DNA of 64,000 nt from Actinomycetes bacterium (GTDB lineage Bacteria > Actinomycetota > Actinomycetes > Actinomycetales > Microbacteriaceae), in the NCBI GenBank assembly GCA_023428065.1, contig JAEYZI010000069.1, positions 1 to 64,000 of the forward strand, given 5' to 3'. The number at the start of each line of letters is the position of its first letter. Position 1 is the stretch's first letter. This document shows positions 9,027 through 17,337 of the stretch, one piece after another. A model generated the notes under the pieces. The model had not been told where the DNA came from. It was given only the letters and a program-made list of their open reading frames with translations, and did not search any database. Made by a program: the position numbers and the translations under genes.

Positions 9027-9377
9027 CTACGGCGTGATGCGGTCGACGTAGGCGAGCGCCTCGTCGAGAAGGGCGACCCACTCCGCATCGGAGGCCGCAT
9101 CCGGCATCACGACCCACTCGCGCAGCTCGCGCCCCCGCATGACCATGCGCTCGACGCTGCCGCCCGCCACGAGCTCGTCGGCGCGCGCCTCCGGCACCTT
9201 CACCATGAGAGCGCCCGCGTGCGGCACGACCGCGAAGATCTTGCCCCGGATGCCGAGCCCCTCGGTCGAGAACATGCGCCCCCAGTTCACGCCCTCGCGC
9301 GCGAGAAGCGGCGCCGCGAGCCGCTCGAGCCGGGCGCGCGCGGCCTCCGCGGCGGCCCGTTCCGCATCCGTGACCAT
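9027..9377 (-). CDS. TfoX/Sxy N-domain family protein
   Basis: A 116-residue single-domain protein with the TfoX N-terminal domain pattern: [19 protein letters not shown], then a hydrophobic strand [15 protein letters not shown], and a terminal REWVVMPD. Stand-alone copies in actinobacteria have no proven role in competence, so no function is assigned. CACACT lies 6 bases before ATG 9377, consistent with a leaderless message. It is divergent from the DUF2510 gene. Confidence 0.85.
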   Translation of the reverse strand: MVTDAERAAAEAARARLERLAAPLLAREGVNWGRMFSTEGLGIRGKIFAVVPHAGALMVKVPEARADELVAGGSVERMVMRGRELREWVVMPDAASDAEWVALLDEALAYVDRITP

Positions 9378-9466
9378 GCGGGAAGTGTGCCACTTCGCGC
9401 CGACATCGCCCCTGACACCCTTTTCGGGGACTAGATGGGATGCCCGCGGTCGTTGACGGTATAGGT

Positions 9467-10726
9467 ATGGAGTCGACTGCCGCGCCCGCCGCCGGGTGGT
9501 TTCCCGACCCCGGCGACCCGTCGACCGAGCGCTGGTGGTCGGGGAACGCGTGGACCGAGCACACGCGCCAACCGCTGGGTGCCGAGGCGCCTGCGGCGTT
9601 CGCTCCGCAGCTCGCGACCCTCGTCGAGGAGCGTCCCGCCGCGCAGGAGGCCGCCGACCCGTTCGTCTTCGCGATGACGCCGAGCCAGGAGGCAGCCGCC
9701 GAGGCGCCCGTTGCGGCGCCCGTCGCGCCTCCCGTCCCGCCCCAGGTGACGCACCACGCCGAGTCGGCCCCCGTGTCGTCGCCGCTCACGCCCCCGTGGC
9801 TCACACCCGACCCCCAGCCGGCGGCGCCTGTCGCAGCGGCGCCCGCCGCCGCGCCCGTCGCGCCGGCGATGCCCGGGTTCGTCGAGCCGTCGCCGGCGCC
9901 CGCGAACCCGGTCGCGCCGACGTCGACGGAACCCGCCTTCACCCTCACCCCGTCGTTCGAGACGCCCGCCGCCCCCGCATGGCCCGCGCAGGCGGCCCCG
10001 GCCCTCCCCGAACCGGCCGCCATGACGCCGGTCGCGCCCGCCGCCCCGGCCATGCCCGCCATGCCGGCCGTCCCGTCCGTGCCCGCCGCCGGGTTCGTGC
10101 TGCCGGATGCCCCCGTCGCGCCCGTGACGGCGGCCGACCTCGAGCCCCGCGTGGGCAAGCACGCCGATCCCGTCGCCCCGCCCGCGGCGCCCGCACCGGC
10201 GCTTCCCGCGGTGCGTCCCGTCGGGTTCACGTCGTCGGCCGACCCCGAGATCGCCAACCGCTACCGCTCGGTGATCCACGCCGCCGACCAGGAGGAGATC
10301 GCGGCGCCCACCGCGGCCGCCCCGACCACGACGCTCGCCTCATCCGCGATGCTCGGCTCGCGCACCGCGACGCCGACGCCCGTCTACGCCGTGCAGCCCG
10401 CGACGAACAAGGCCGCCGACGCGGCGTTCTCGGCGGGCCTCGGCGCGCTCCTCGCGGTCGTCGTCGGCTTCGGGCTGCGCGTCGCCGGCCTCGCCGGTGT
10501 CATCGCCCTCGCGCCCGGCATCATGGGCCTCGGTGCGTGGATCTCTGGCGTCGTCGCGATCATCACGGGCATCGTCGGTCTCGTGCTGGCCCGCCGCCGC
10601 GGGGTCGGCTTCGGCAAGGCGCTCACGGGTCTGCTGTTCGGCATCCTCGTGTCGGTGCTCATCCCCGTCGGCGTCGTGCTGCTCGCATTCGCCTTCGTGT
10701 CGAGCCTCGGGCTCGCACTCTCCTGA
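9467..10726 (+). CDS. DUF2510 protein with Ala/Pro-rich linker and C-terminal membrane domain
   Basis: The N terminus holds one DUF2510 motif ([20 protein letters not shown]). About 290 residues of low-complexity Pro/Ala sequence follow, then a C-terminal region of three or four hydrophobic segments (from [20 protein letters not shown] to the end) with a cytosolic loop [12 protein letters not shown]. The layout resembles actinobacterial membrane proteins with a DUF4190-like tail; the function is unknown. I prefer ATG 9467, which puts DUF2510 at the very N terminus. ATG 9440, in the same frame, is possible and has GGGGA 9 bases upstream. Confidence 0.85.
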   Translation: MESTAAPAAGWFPDPGDPSTERWWSGNAWTEHTRQPLGAEAPAAFAPQLATLVEERPAAQEAADPFVFAMTPSQEAAAEAPVAAPVAPPVPPQVTHHAESAPVSSPLTPPWLTPDPQPAAPVAAAPAAAPVAPAMPGFVEPSPAPANPVAPTSTEPAFTLTPSFETPAAPAWPAQAAPALPEPAAMTPVAPAAPAMPAMPAVPSVPAAGFVLPDAPVAPVTAADLEPRVGKHADPVAPPAAPAPALPAVRPVGFTSSADPEIANRYRSVIHAADQEEIAAPTAAAPTTTLASSAMLGSRTATPTPVYAVQPATNKAADAAFSAGLGALLAVVVGFGLRVAGLAGVIALAPGIMGLGAWISGVVAIITGIVGLVLARRRGVGFGKALTGLLFGILVSVLIPVGVVLLAFAFVSSLGLALS

Positions 10727-10729
10727 CGT

Positions 10730-10744
10730 CCGTCGCGACGACGG
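10730..10744. terminator. Short GC hairpin between converging genes
   Basis: CCGTCG-CGA-CGACGG just after the DUF2510 stop and just after the coaD stop on the other strand. It is short and without a T-run, so it is only a possible bidirectional terminator. Confidence 0.3.
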
Positions 10745-10754
10745 CCGCCGCCGC

Positions 10755-11240
10755 TCAGCGCGGCTGCTCGAGGAAGTCCGCGACGACGCGCGGCACGTAG
10801 GGCGAGACGTCGCCGCCGAGCGACGCCACCTGGCGCACGAGCGAGCTCGACACGTGCGCGTGCGCAGGGTCGGGCAGCATGAAGATCGTCTCGACCCGCG
10901 CGAGGTTGCGGTTGACGATCGCCATGGGCGTCTCGTACGCCACATCGACCTGCGAGCGGATGCCCTTCACGAGCACACTCGCGCCGACATCCGAGCAGTA
11001 GTCGACGAGGAGGCCGACGCTCCAGCTCGTGACGAGGATCTGCCCGGGGATGCGCGCCTCGGCGATCGACTCCTGGATGAGCGACACGCGCTGCGCGATC
11101 GGCAGGAGCGCCGTCTTGTCGGGGTTGTGCACGACGAGCACGTGCAGCTCGTCGAAGAGGTGGGCGGCCCGCTCGATCACGTCGAGGTGCCCGAGCGTCA
11201 CGGGGTCGAACGATCCGGGAACCACGGCGATCCTGGTCAT
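10755..11240 (-). CDS. coaD: Pantetheine-phosphate adenylyltransferase
   Basis: A 161-residue CoaD that transfers AMP from ATP to 4'-phosphopantetheine, the fourth step of coenzyme A synthesis. The nucleotidyltransferase motif T/HxGH is in [17 protein letters not shown] (residues 9-25). The substrate loop [12 protein letters not shown] and the C-terminal [16 protein letters not shown] are typical. The ATG at 11240 has TAGGAT 7 bases upstream. Length is exactly that of the family. recG lies upstream on the same strand. Confidence 0.96.
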   Translation of the reverse strand: MTRIAVVPGSFDPVTLGHLDVIERAAHLFDELHVLVVHNPDKTALLPIAQRVSLIQESIAEARIPGQILVTSWSVGLLVDYCSDVGASVLVKGIRSQVDVAYETPMAIVNRNLARVETIFMLPDPAHAHVSSSLVRQVASLGGDVSPYVPRVVADFLEQPR

Positions 11241-11340
11241 GCTCGCGATCCTATCTGGCGCATGTGACCGTTTCGTTACCGTGGGGGCAGGTTCTTCCGC
11301 CGCTCGACGCGGGTGAATCCGGCGTCGGCCGCCGAGCCGT

Positions 11341-13494
11341 CTAGGCCTTACCGAGGAAGGCGCGCTCCGACTCGTCGAAGCGCCGCGCGACCGCCTCCCG
11401 CAGGGCATCGAAGGAGGCGAGAGCGGGATCCGCGTCGAGCAGGCCCTGCGCGAGCTCACGCGCCTCGCCGATGAGATCGGCGTCCTCCACGACCCGCAGC
11501 AGCTTGAGCGAGGAGCGCCGCCCCGACTGCGTGCCGCCGAGCACGTCGCCCTCGCGCCGCAGTTCGAGGTCGGCCTGCGCGAGCTCGAAGCCGTCGAGCG
11601 TCGCCGCGACCGCCTCGACCCGGTCGCGCGCGAGCGTGCCCTGCTCGGCCCGCGTCACGAAAAGGGCGATGCCCGGAACGCCGCCGCGGCCCACGCGGCC
11701 GCGCAGCTGATGCAACTGGGCCACACCGAAGCGGTCGGCGTCGAGCACGATCATGGTCGACGCGTTCGGCACGTCGACGCCCACCTCGACGACCGTCGTC
11801 GCGACGAGCACGTCGATGTCGCCCGACGCGAACGCCCGCATGACGCGGTCCTTCTCCTCGCCCGACATCCGACCGTGCAGCGGTTCGATCCGGCGACCCT
11901 GGAGCGACGGATGCGCGCGCAGCCGTGCGAGCGTCTCGTCGACCGCCGCGGGCGGCACGGCCTCCGCCTCCGCGAGTTCGTCGCGATCGGCCTCCTCCAC
12001 CTGACCGGCCGAGATCGCCGGGCACACGACGAAGCCCTGCCGCCCCTCGGCGAGCTCCTCCGCGAGACGCTGCCACACGCGCGCCTCCCAGTTCGGATGG
12101 TCGGCGAGCGGGACGACGTGGGACTCGATGGGGGCGCGACCCGCGGGCAGGGTGCGCAGGGTCGACACGTCGAGGTCGCCGAAGACCGTCATGGCGACGG
12201 TGCGCGGGATGGGCGTCGCGCTCAGCACGAGCACGTGCGGCGCGCGCCCCTTCAGACGGATGGCCTCGCGTTGCTCGACCCCGAAGCGGTGCTGTTCGTC
12301 GACCACGACGAGGCCGAGGTCGGCGAAGGTCACGTTGTCGCCGAGGAGCGCGTGCGTGCCGACGACGATCGCCGCTCCCCCGGATGCCGCCGCGAGCAGC
12401 GCCTTGCGCCGCTCGGCCGCGGGCAGCTGCCCCGTGAGGAGGGTCACGCGCAGCCGGGCGGCGAGGTCGGGCCCGAGCATCGACACGATCGAACGCAGGT
12501 GCTGGGCCGCGAGCACCTCCGTGGGGGCGAGGAACGCCGACTGTCCACCCGACTCGGCGACGGCGAGCATCGCCCGCAGCGCGACGAGCGTCTTGCCGGA
12601 GCCCACCTCGCCCTGCACGAGCCGGTTCATGGGCGTGCCGTCGAGCAGCTCCGCCTCGATCTCGGCGCCCACCGCGCGCTGGTCGTCGGTGAGCGGCCAC
12701 GGCAGCGCCGCCTCGAACGCCTCCGAGATGGCGCCCGGGATGCGCGGCGTGCCCGACACGGCTCGGCGCTCGGCGCGCTGCCCGAGCAGCGCGAGCTGCA
12801 GCACGAGCGCCTCCTGGAATCGCAGCGCGTCGCGCGCGCGACGCCAGTCGGCGTCCGTCTCCGGCCGGTGGATGGCCACGAGGGCGTCGCGGAAGCCCAT
12901 GAGCCCGCGGGCGGCGCGCACCTCATCCGGCACCGGGTCGGGCAGCTCGGGAAGCACGTCGAGCACCGTCTCGACGCACTTCTGCAGCTTCCAGCTCGGG
13001 AAGCTCGCCGTGGCGGGGTAGAGCGGCACGGGCGTCTCGGCCCAGCGGCGCGCCTGCTCGGCGTCCATCGCGGCGGCCTCGTCGGCGTCGAAGAGCTCGT
13101 AGTCGGGATGCGTGAGCTGGCGCGTGCCGCGGTAGGCGCCGATCTTGCCCGAGAAGATGCCGCGCACGCCCGGCCGCAGCTCCGCCTTGCGGAAGGACTG
13201 GTTGAAGAAGGTGAGGGTGAGGATGCCGTGCCCGTCGCTGATGGTCGCCTCGAGGATCGAGCCGCGGCGGTTCTGCATGCGCCGCTCGGAGACCGAGCGC
13301 ACCTCCGCGACGATCGTCACGGGCTCGTCGATGCGCAACTCGCTGAGCGCCGTCAGCTCGCCGCGACGCGCGTACCGCCGCGGGTAGTGGGCGAGCAGGT
13401 CGCCGACCGTGCGCATGCCGAACGCCTTCTCGAGCACCTGCGCCGTGCGGCCGCCGAGAGCCGACGCGAGCTTCTGGTCGAGGGGCGAGTCCAC
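11341..13494 (-). CDS. recG: ATP-dependent DNA helicase RecG
   Basis: A 717-residue superfamily 2 helicase that remodels stalled forks and Holliday junctions. Order: N-terminal wedge/OB domain ([18 protein letters not shown], about residues 88-120), Walker [13 protein letters not shown] (about 290), motif II DEQH in [17 protein letters not shown], motif [11 protein letters not shown], and the motif VI region [16 protein letters not shown]. All are intact. GTG 13494 is preceded by TACCCT at exactly 6 bases. coaD follows about 100 bases downstream and has its own putative promoter. Confidence 0.97.
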   Translation of the reverse strand: MDSPLDQKLASALGGRTAQVLEKAFGMRTVGDLLAHYPRRYARRGELTALSELRIDEPVTIVAEVRSVSERRMQNRRGSILEATISDGHGILTLTFFNQSFRKAELRPGVRGIFSGKIGAYRGTRQLTHPDYELFDADEAAAMDAEQARRWAETPVPLYPATASFPSWKLQKCVETVLDVLPELPDPVPDEVRAARGLMGFRDALVAIHRPETDADWRRARDALRFQEALVLQLALLGQRAERRAVSGTPRIPGAISEAFEAALPWPLTDDQRAVGAEIEAELLDGTPMNRLVQGEVGSGKTLVALRAMLAVAESGGQSAFLAPTEVLAAQHLRSIVSMLGPDLAARLRVTLLTGQLPAAERRKALLAAASGGAAIVVGTHALLGDNVTFADLGLVVVDEQHRFGVEQREAIRLKGRAPHVLVLSATPIPRTVAMTVFGDLDVSTLRTLPAGRAPIESHVVPLADHPNWEARVWQRLAEELAEGRQGFVVCPAISAGQVEEADRDELAEAEAVPPAAVDETLARLRAHPSLQGRRIEPLHGRMSGEEKDRVMRAFASGDIDVLVATTVVEVGVDVPNASTMIVLDADRFGVAQLHQLRGRVGRGGVPGIALFVTRAEQGTLARDRVEAVAATLDGFELAQADLELRREGDVLGGTQSGRRSSLKLLRVVEDADLIGEARELAQGLLDADPALASFDALREAVARRFDESERAFLGKA

Positions 13495-13519
13495 GCTCCG
13501 AGGGTAGCGAGCGCCGGGG

Positions 13520-14380
13520 TCAGCCGAGCATCCGGGCGACGGCCACCATGTCGCGGTCGGCGAGACCGGATGCCGCGGTCGCCTCGTAGAGCTCGGTCAC
13601 GAGGTCGATGATGGGCGTCGTCGCCCCCGCCTCCCGCGCGGCGTCGAGCACGAGCCCGCAGTTCTTCACGACGTCGGCGATCGCCGCCTGCGGCGAGTCG
13701 TCGCCCGAGAGCAGCTTCTCCGCCTTGACGCGGGCGATGGGGCTGTCCATGGGGCTCGCCTCGAGCACGCGCACGACGGATGCCACGTCCACCCCCGCGG
13801 TGCGCGCGGTCGCGAGCGCCTCGGCGAGGCACGCCACCATCGCCATCATGTAGTGGTTGACGGCGATCTTGGTGCGCAGCGCGCCCGGCGCCTCGCCGCA
13901 CCGCACGACGGCCCTCGCGAGCGGGGCGAGGAGCTGCTCGGCGTCCGCGAGCGCATCCGGATCGCGTCCCGCGAGCATCACGACGAGCTCGCCGCGCTCG
14001 GCCGGCACGCGCGAGCCCGACACGGGCGCCTCGACGTAGGCGCCGCCGGCCGCCTCGACGTCGGCCGCGAGGGAGGCCGAGTAGGCGGGCGAGTTGGTGC
14101 CCGTGACGATCACCCGGTGGTCGGCCACGCGGCGGGCGAAGGCCTCCGTTCCGCGGCCGAGCACGGCATCCGTCGCGGCCTCGTCGCGCAGCATGAGCAC
14201 GACCGTCTCGCACGCCGCGAAGAGCGCGTCGAGGTCGGCAGCCGCCGTCGCGCCGCGCTCGACGAGAGCGGCGTAGGAGGTGGGGCGCCTGCTCCACACG
14301 CGCAGCGGCGTGCCCGCGTCGAGCAGCCGCGCCGCCATCGGCTCGCCCATGATCCCGATGCCCGCGAAGCCCACCGTCAT
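13520..14380 (-). CDS. NAD(P)-dependent beta-hydroxyacid dehydrogenase
   Basis: A 286-residue member of the 3-hydroxyisobutyrate dehydrogenase/tartronate semialdehyde reductase family. The Rossmann signature is VGFAGIGIMGEPMAARLLDA at the N terminus. The substrate-binding block is APVSGSRVPAERGEL, and the catalytic lysine lies in LRTKIAVNHYMMAM. The ATG at 14380 is chosen because CACGAT lies exactly 6 bases upstream; an in-frame 32-residue extension has no ribosome site. It is separate from recG by 25 bases. Substrate not predictable. Confidence 0.9.
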   Translation of the reverse strand: MTVGFAGIGIMGEPMAARLLDAGTPLRVWSRRPTSYAALVERGATAAADLDALFAACETVVLMLRDEAATDAVLGRGTEAFARRVADHRVIVTGTNSPAYSASLAADVEAAGGAYVEAPVSGSRVPAERGELVVMLAGRDPDALADAEQLLAPLARAVVRCGEAPGALRTKIAVNHYMMAMVACLAEALATARTAGVDVASVVRVLEASPMDSPIARVKAEKLLSGDDSPQAAIADVVKNCGLVLDAAREAGATTPIIDLVTELYEATAASGLADRDMVAVARMLG

Positions 14381-14474
14381 GAGGGCATCGTGCCAGCGCC
14401 CCCCGCGCGGCGCACGGGCCACCCGCGCACGTGCGGCCTGTCGCGGGGTCGAGGCGGCGTGCCAGGATCGCGGC

Positions 14475-14825
14475 ATGGGAACCGTCGACGACTACCTCGC
14501 GGGGCTCGACGAAGCCTCGCGCGCGACCGTCGCCCGCCTCTACGAGCTCGCCCGCCGCGAGGTTCCCGAGGTGGAGCAGGGTCTCGGCTACGGCATGCCG
14601 GCGCTCGTGTACCGCGGCAAGCCGCTGCTCTCGGTCATGCGGGCGAAGGCGCACGTGGGGCTCTACCCGTTCAGCGCCCACGTGGTGGCGGCCGTCGCCG
14701 CCACGGGCGCGCTCGACGGGATCGACCACGCGAAGGGCAGCATCCGGATGCCGGTCGACGCCCCCATCGCCGACGACGCGCTGCGCGCCCTCGTCGCCGC
14801 CCGCCGCGCCGAGATCGAGGGCTGA
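14475..14825 (+). CDS. DUF1801 / iron-chaperone-like protein
   Basis: A 116-residue protein with the DUF1801 pattern: TVDDYLAGLDEASRATVARL, then GLGYGMPALVYRGKPLLSV and HVGLYPFSAHVV, as in YdhG-like putative iron chaperones. Evidence for iron binding in the family is limited. ATG 14475 is preceded by CAGGAT at exactly 6 bases. It is divergent from the dehydrogenase whose start is at 14380 and is followed by rsmD. Confidence 0.85.
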   Translation: MGTVDDYLAGLDEASRATVARLYELARREVPEVEQGLGYGMPALVYRGKPLLSVMRAKAHVGLYPFSAHVVAAVAATGALDGIDHAKGSIRMPVDAPIADDALRALVAARRAEIEG

Positions 14826-14889
14826 CGCCGACGCGGGCCGCCGTGGCTCGGCCGTTCGCTCACGGCGGGCGGTTCGCTAACCTGAGCCC

Positions 14890-15480
14890 GTGACGCGCAT
14901 CATCGCCGGATTCGCCGGCTCGCTCGCCCTGACGGTGCCGAAGTCCGGCACGCGTCCGACGAGCGACCGCGTGCGCGAGGCGATCTTCTCGGCGCTCGAC
15001 GCACGCGATCTCGTGCGGGGCGCGCGCGTGCTCGACCTCTACGCGGGGTCGGGGGCGCTCGGGCTCGAGGCCGCATCCCGCGGAGCCACCGAGGTGACGC
15101 TCGTCGACCGTTCGCGGGATGCCGCGGTCGTCTCGCGCCGGAACGCCGAGCGGGTGGGCCGCGCGGCACCTGCCGCCGACCCGCCGTCGATCCGCACCGT
15201 CGTGCAGCCCGTGCAGACCTTCCTCGCGGGCGCCGTCGGGGGCTGGGATCTCGTGTTCCTGGATCCGCCGTATGAGCTCACGGGCGCCGAGCTCGTCGAC
15301 GACCTCCTGCTGCTCGCGCCGCGCGTGGCGCCGGATGCCGTGATCGTCGTCGAGCGCTCGGCGCGCGACCCGGAGCCCGCGTGGCCTGCGGGCCTCACCC
15401 TCGACCGGCGCACGTCCTACGGCGAGACCGCCGTCTTCTGGCTCTCCCCCGCGCCCGACCGCGCCCCCGCATCCGCCTGA
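14890..15480 (+). CDS. rsmD: 16S rRNA (guanine(966)-N2)-methyltransferase
   Basis: A 196-residue SAM-dependent methyltransferase acting on 30S subunits. Visible motifs are the N-terminal RIIAGFAGSLAL and GTRPTSDRVREAIFSAL, motif I VLDLYAGSGALGLEAASRG (about residue 46) and the catalytic DPPY in LVFLDPPYELTG (about 122). The start is GTG at 14890, with TAACCT exactly 6 bases upstream and no Shine-Dalgarno sequence. It lies in the same region as coaD and recG, its usual neighbours, but on the opposite strand. Confidence 0.95.
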   Translation: MTRIIAGFAGSLALTVPKSGTRPTSDRVREAIFSALDARDLVRGARVLDLYAGSGALGLEAASRGATEVTLVDRSRDAAVVSRRNAERVGRAAPAADPPSIRTVVQPVQTFLAGAVGGWDLVFLDPPYELTGAELVDDLLLLAPRVAPDAVIVVERSARDPEPAWPAGLTLDRRTSYGETAVFWLSPAPDRAPASA

Positions 15481-15520
15481 CCGCGCCGCCGCGCCGCATC
15501 CGCCTCCGCGCCCGTGTCGT

Positions 15521-15700
15521 GCTGTTGTGCAGGAGTCTGCTGTTGTGCAGGAGATCGCTGCCGTTGTGCAGGAAGCCGCGGCGCGAGCCCAACGTTTTCG
15601 GGGGTGCTCACTCGGGCGGAGTCGGCAAGTCCTGCACAACAGCAGAGTCCTGCACAACAGCAGAGTCCTGCACAACAGCAGAGTCCTGCACAACGGCGTC
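15521..15700. repeat. Inverted array of 18-base-spaced repeats
   Basis: Between the ends of rsmD and thiL. GTTGTGCAGG occurs at 15524, 15542 and 15563; its complement CCTGCACAAC occurs at 15631, 15649, 15667 and 15685. Spacing is 18 except one of 21. The right-hand unit is AGTCCTGCACAACAGCAG; the left units are the same sequence inverted with small changes. About 58 bases separate the two halves. The halves can pair into a long imperfect stem. No known repeat family is recognised. Confidence 0.9.
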
Positions 15701-15703
15701 AGG

Positions 15704-16687
15704 TCAGCCGGCGGCGCCGTCCCAGTCGGCGTAAGGGTCCCAGCCGCCACGGGGGTCGAACGGGCGGCCGTCAACACGCACGCCCGGCTCGCCCGCGCGC
15801 ACGCGGCCGATCTCGCGGAAGCCGGATGGCAGAACCGCGTCGCCCGGGAACGTCGCGAGCAGCGCGTGGTCCTCCCCGCCCGTCAGCGCCACCGTCGATC
15901 CGACGGCGGCCGCGTCGAGGTCGATCGTCACGCCCGACGCCTCCCCCATGCGCCGCGCGTCGAGCGCGAGACCGTCGCTCACATCCATCATCGCCGTCGC
16001 GCCCGCGCGAGCCGCCACCACGCCCGCGGCGATCGGCGGGCTCGGCGCGAGCTGGGCGTCGAGCTCGCGGTCGAACTCGGGCCGCAGCGACGCGGCGGCC
16101 ACAGCATCCGGCACCCCCTCCGCGTCGACGCCGCGGGCGAACAGCAGCTCGAGCCCGCGCCCCGCGAGCCCCAGCTCGCCGCACACCGCGACGACATCGC
16201 CCGCACGCGCCCCCGAGCGCAGCGCCGGCGGCCGCCCCTCGAGGTCGCCGAACGCCGTCACCGCGATCGTCAACTGGTCGGACACCGACAGATCGCCCCC
16301 CACGACCCCGCACCCCGGAGCGAGCGCCGCGCACCCCTCGCGCAGGCCGTCTGCGAACTCCTCGAGCCAGCGCACGTCCGTGTCGGCGGGCGCCACGAGG
16401 GCCACCACGAGAGCCGTCGGCCGGGCACCCATCGCCGCGACGTCGGCGAGGTTCGACGCCGCCGCCTTCCACCCGAGCTGGAACGCGCTCGACCACGCGA
16501 GGCGGAAATCCGGTCCATGAACGAGCGTGTCCGTCGTCACCACGAAACGCCCATCCGGCGCGGCGACCACCGCGGCGTCATCACCCGGACCGAGCAGCGC
16601 GGATGCCGCATCCGGCAACCGCGGGAAGATGCGCCGCAGCACCGCCGACTCCCCGAGCGAGGCGAGCGTCTCGTCCGGAACCGTCAC
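15704..16687 (-). CDS. thiL: Thiamine-phosphate kinase
   Basis: A 327-residue ThiL of the PurM-like fold that phosphorylates thiamine monophosphate to the diphosphate cofactor. Signature segments are LLGPGDDAAVVAAPDG near residue 32, TTDTLVHGPDFRL, AASNLADVAAMGARPTAL, GCGVVGGDLSVSD and MMDVSDGLALDARRM. Length is typical. The GTG at 16687 follows TAACCT by exactly 6 bases, within a 21-base divergent region shared with the DUF3515 gene. Confidence 0.95.
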   Translation of the reverse strand: MTVPDETLASLGESAVLRRIFPRLPDAASALLGPGDDAAVVAAPDGRFVVTTDTLVHGPDFRLAWSSAFQLGWKAAASNLADVAAMGARPTALVVALVAPADTDVRWLEEFADGLREGCAALAPGCGVVGGDLSVSDQLTIAVTAFGDLEGRPPALRSGARAGDVVAVCGELGLAGRGLELLFARGVDAEGVPDAVAAASLRPEFDRELDAQLAPSPPIAAGVVAARAGATAMMDVSDGLALDARRMGEASGVTIDLDAAAVGSTVALTGGEDHALLATFPGDAVLPSGFREIGRVRAGEPGVRVDGRPFDPRGGWDPYADWDGAAG

Positions 16688-16693
16688 CTGGCC

Positions 16694-16703
16694 AGGTTAG
16701 CCT
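16694..16703. promoter_or_regulatory. Overlapping back-to-back -10 elements (thiL / DUF3515 gene)
   Basis: AGGTTAGCCT contains TAGCCT for the + strand (16698-16703, 5 bases before GTG 16709) and TAACCT for the - strand (16699-16694, 6 bases before GTG 16687). The two hexamers share two bases, so the promoters may compete. Confidence 0.65.
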
Positions 16704-16708
16704 GGAGC

Positions 16709-17203
16709 GTGCGCATCGCCCGGACCAGCATCGCCGCCGCCGCGGCCGCGCTGCTCGCGACGACGCTCACCGCATGCGTCTCCGTCGTGCCCATGGTGCC
16801 CGCCGAAGGCGCGAACGACCCCGGATGCGCCGACCTCATCGTGCGCCTCCCCGACACCGTCGCGGGTCAGGAGCGGCGCGACACGAACGCGCAGGCCACC
16901 GGCGCGTGGGGCTCCCCGCCGACCGTGCTGCTGTACTGCGGCGTGGAGGTGCCGAGCGCGTCGACGAAGCGCTGCATCCTGGTCGAGGGCATCTACTGGC
17001 TCGTCGACGACAGCCAGGAACCCACCTATGTCCTGCGCAGCTATGGCCGAGAGCCGGCGGTCGACGTCGTCGTCGACGGGGCGGTCACCGGGCCGACGCC
17101 GGCGCTCACCGACCTGTCGCGGGCCATGCTCTACACGCGCCCCAACGGGCACGAGTGCACCGACCTCGAGGATGCGGACATCGCGGGAGAGCCCGCGGGG
17201 TGA
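16709..17203 (+). CDS. DUF3515 family lipoprotein
   Basis: A 164-residue exported protein. The N terminus RIARTSIAAAAAALLATTLTAC is a lipoprotein signal peptide with lipobox LTAC; the cysteine is residue 23. The mature part has the DUF3515 pattern, with conserved cysteines in DPGCADLIVRL, LYCGVEV and GHECTDLED. The function is unknown, although the gene sits between ddl and thiL in many actinobacteria, as here. GTG 16709 has TAGCCT 5 bases upstream. It is transcribed towards ddl. Confidence 0.92.
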   Translation: MRIARTSIAAAAAALLATTLTACVSVVPMVPAEGANDPGCADLIVRLPDTVAGQERRDTNAQATGAWGSPPTVLLYCGVEVPSASTKRCILVEGIYWLVDDSQEPTYVLRSYGREPAVDVVVDGAVTGPTPALTDLSRAMLYTRPNGHECTDLEDADIAGEPAG

Positions 17204-17230
17204 TCCGGGCGTGGGTGGGGGCGTCGGGCT

Positions 17231-17324
17231 GGTTTCGATACGCCGTGCGTCGCGCCCTCCGGGCGCGGCACGGCACTCAATCAGCAGTGAACGCGGCCCA
17301 CGGCACTCAACCAGCGGTGAAGCG
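17231..17324. repeat. REP-like intergenic repeat (GGTTTCGATACGCC ... CACTCAACCAGC type)
   Basis: Lies between the converging DUF3515 and ddl genes. It holds GGTTTCGATACGCC, a GCGCCC/GGGCGC stem, and two copies, 30 bases apart, of CGGCACTCAA(T/C)CAGC(A/G)GTGAA at 17271 and 17301. From memory, similar short elements are scattered through Microbacteriaceae genomes near gene ends. Confidence 0.6.
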
Positions 17325-17337
17325 GTGACACCTCGCT

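Noticed and set aside
7966..10257. Apparent 763-residue protein with Gly/Ala-rich N terminus before Fgd
   Set aside because: The N-terminal part is antisense to the DUF2510 gene and crosses the TfoX gene; Fgd starts at 8976, matching the family length of 336.
15521..15700. CRISPR array
   Set aside because: Units are only 18 bases with no variable spacers, and orientation flips halfway.
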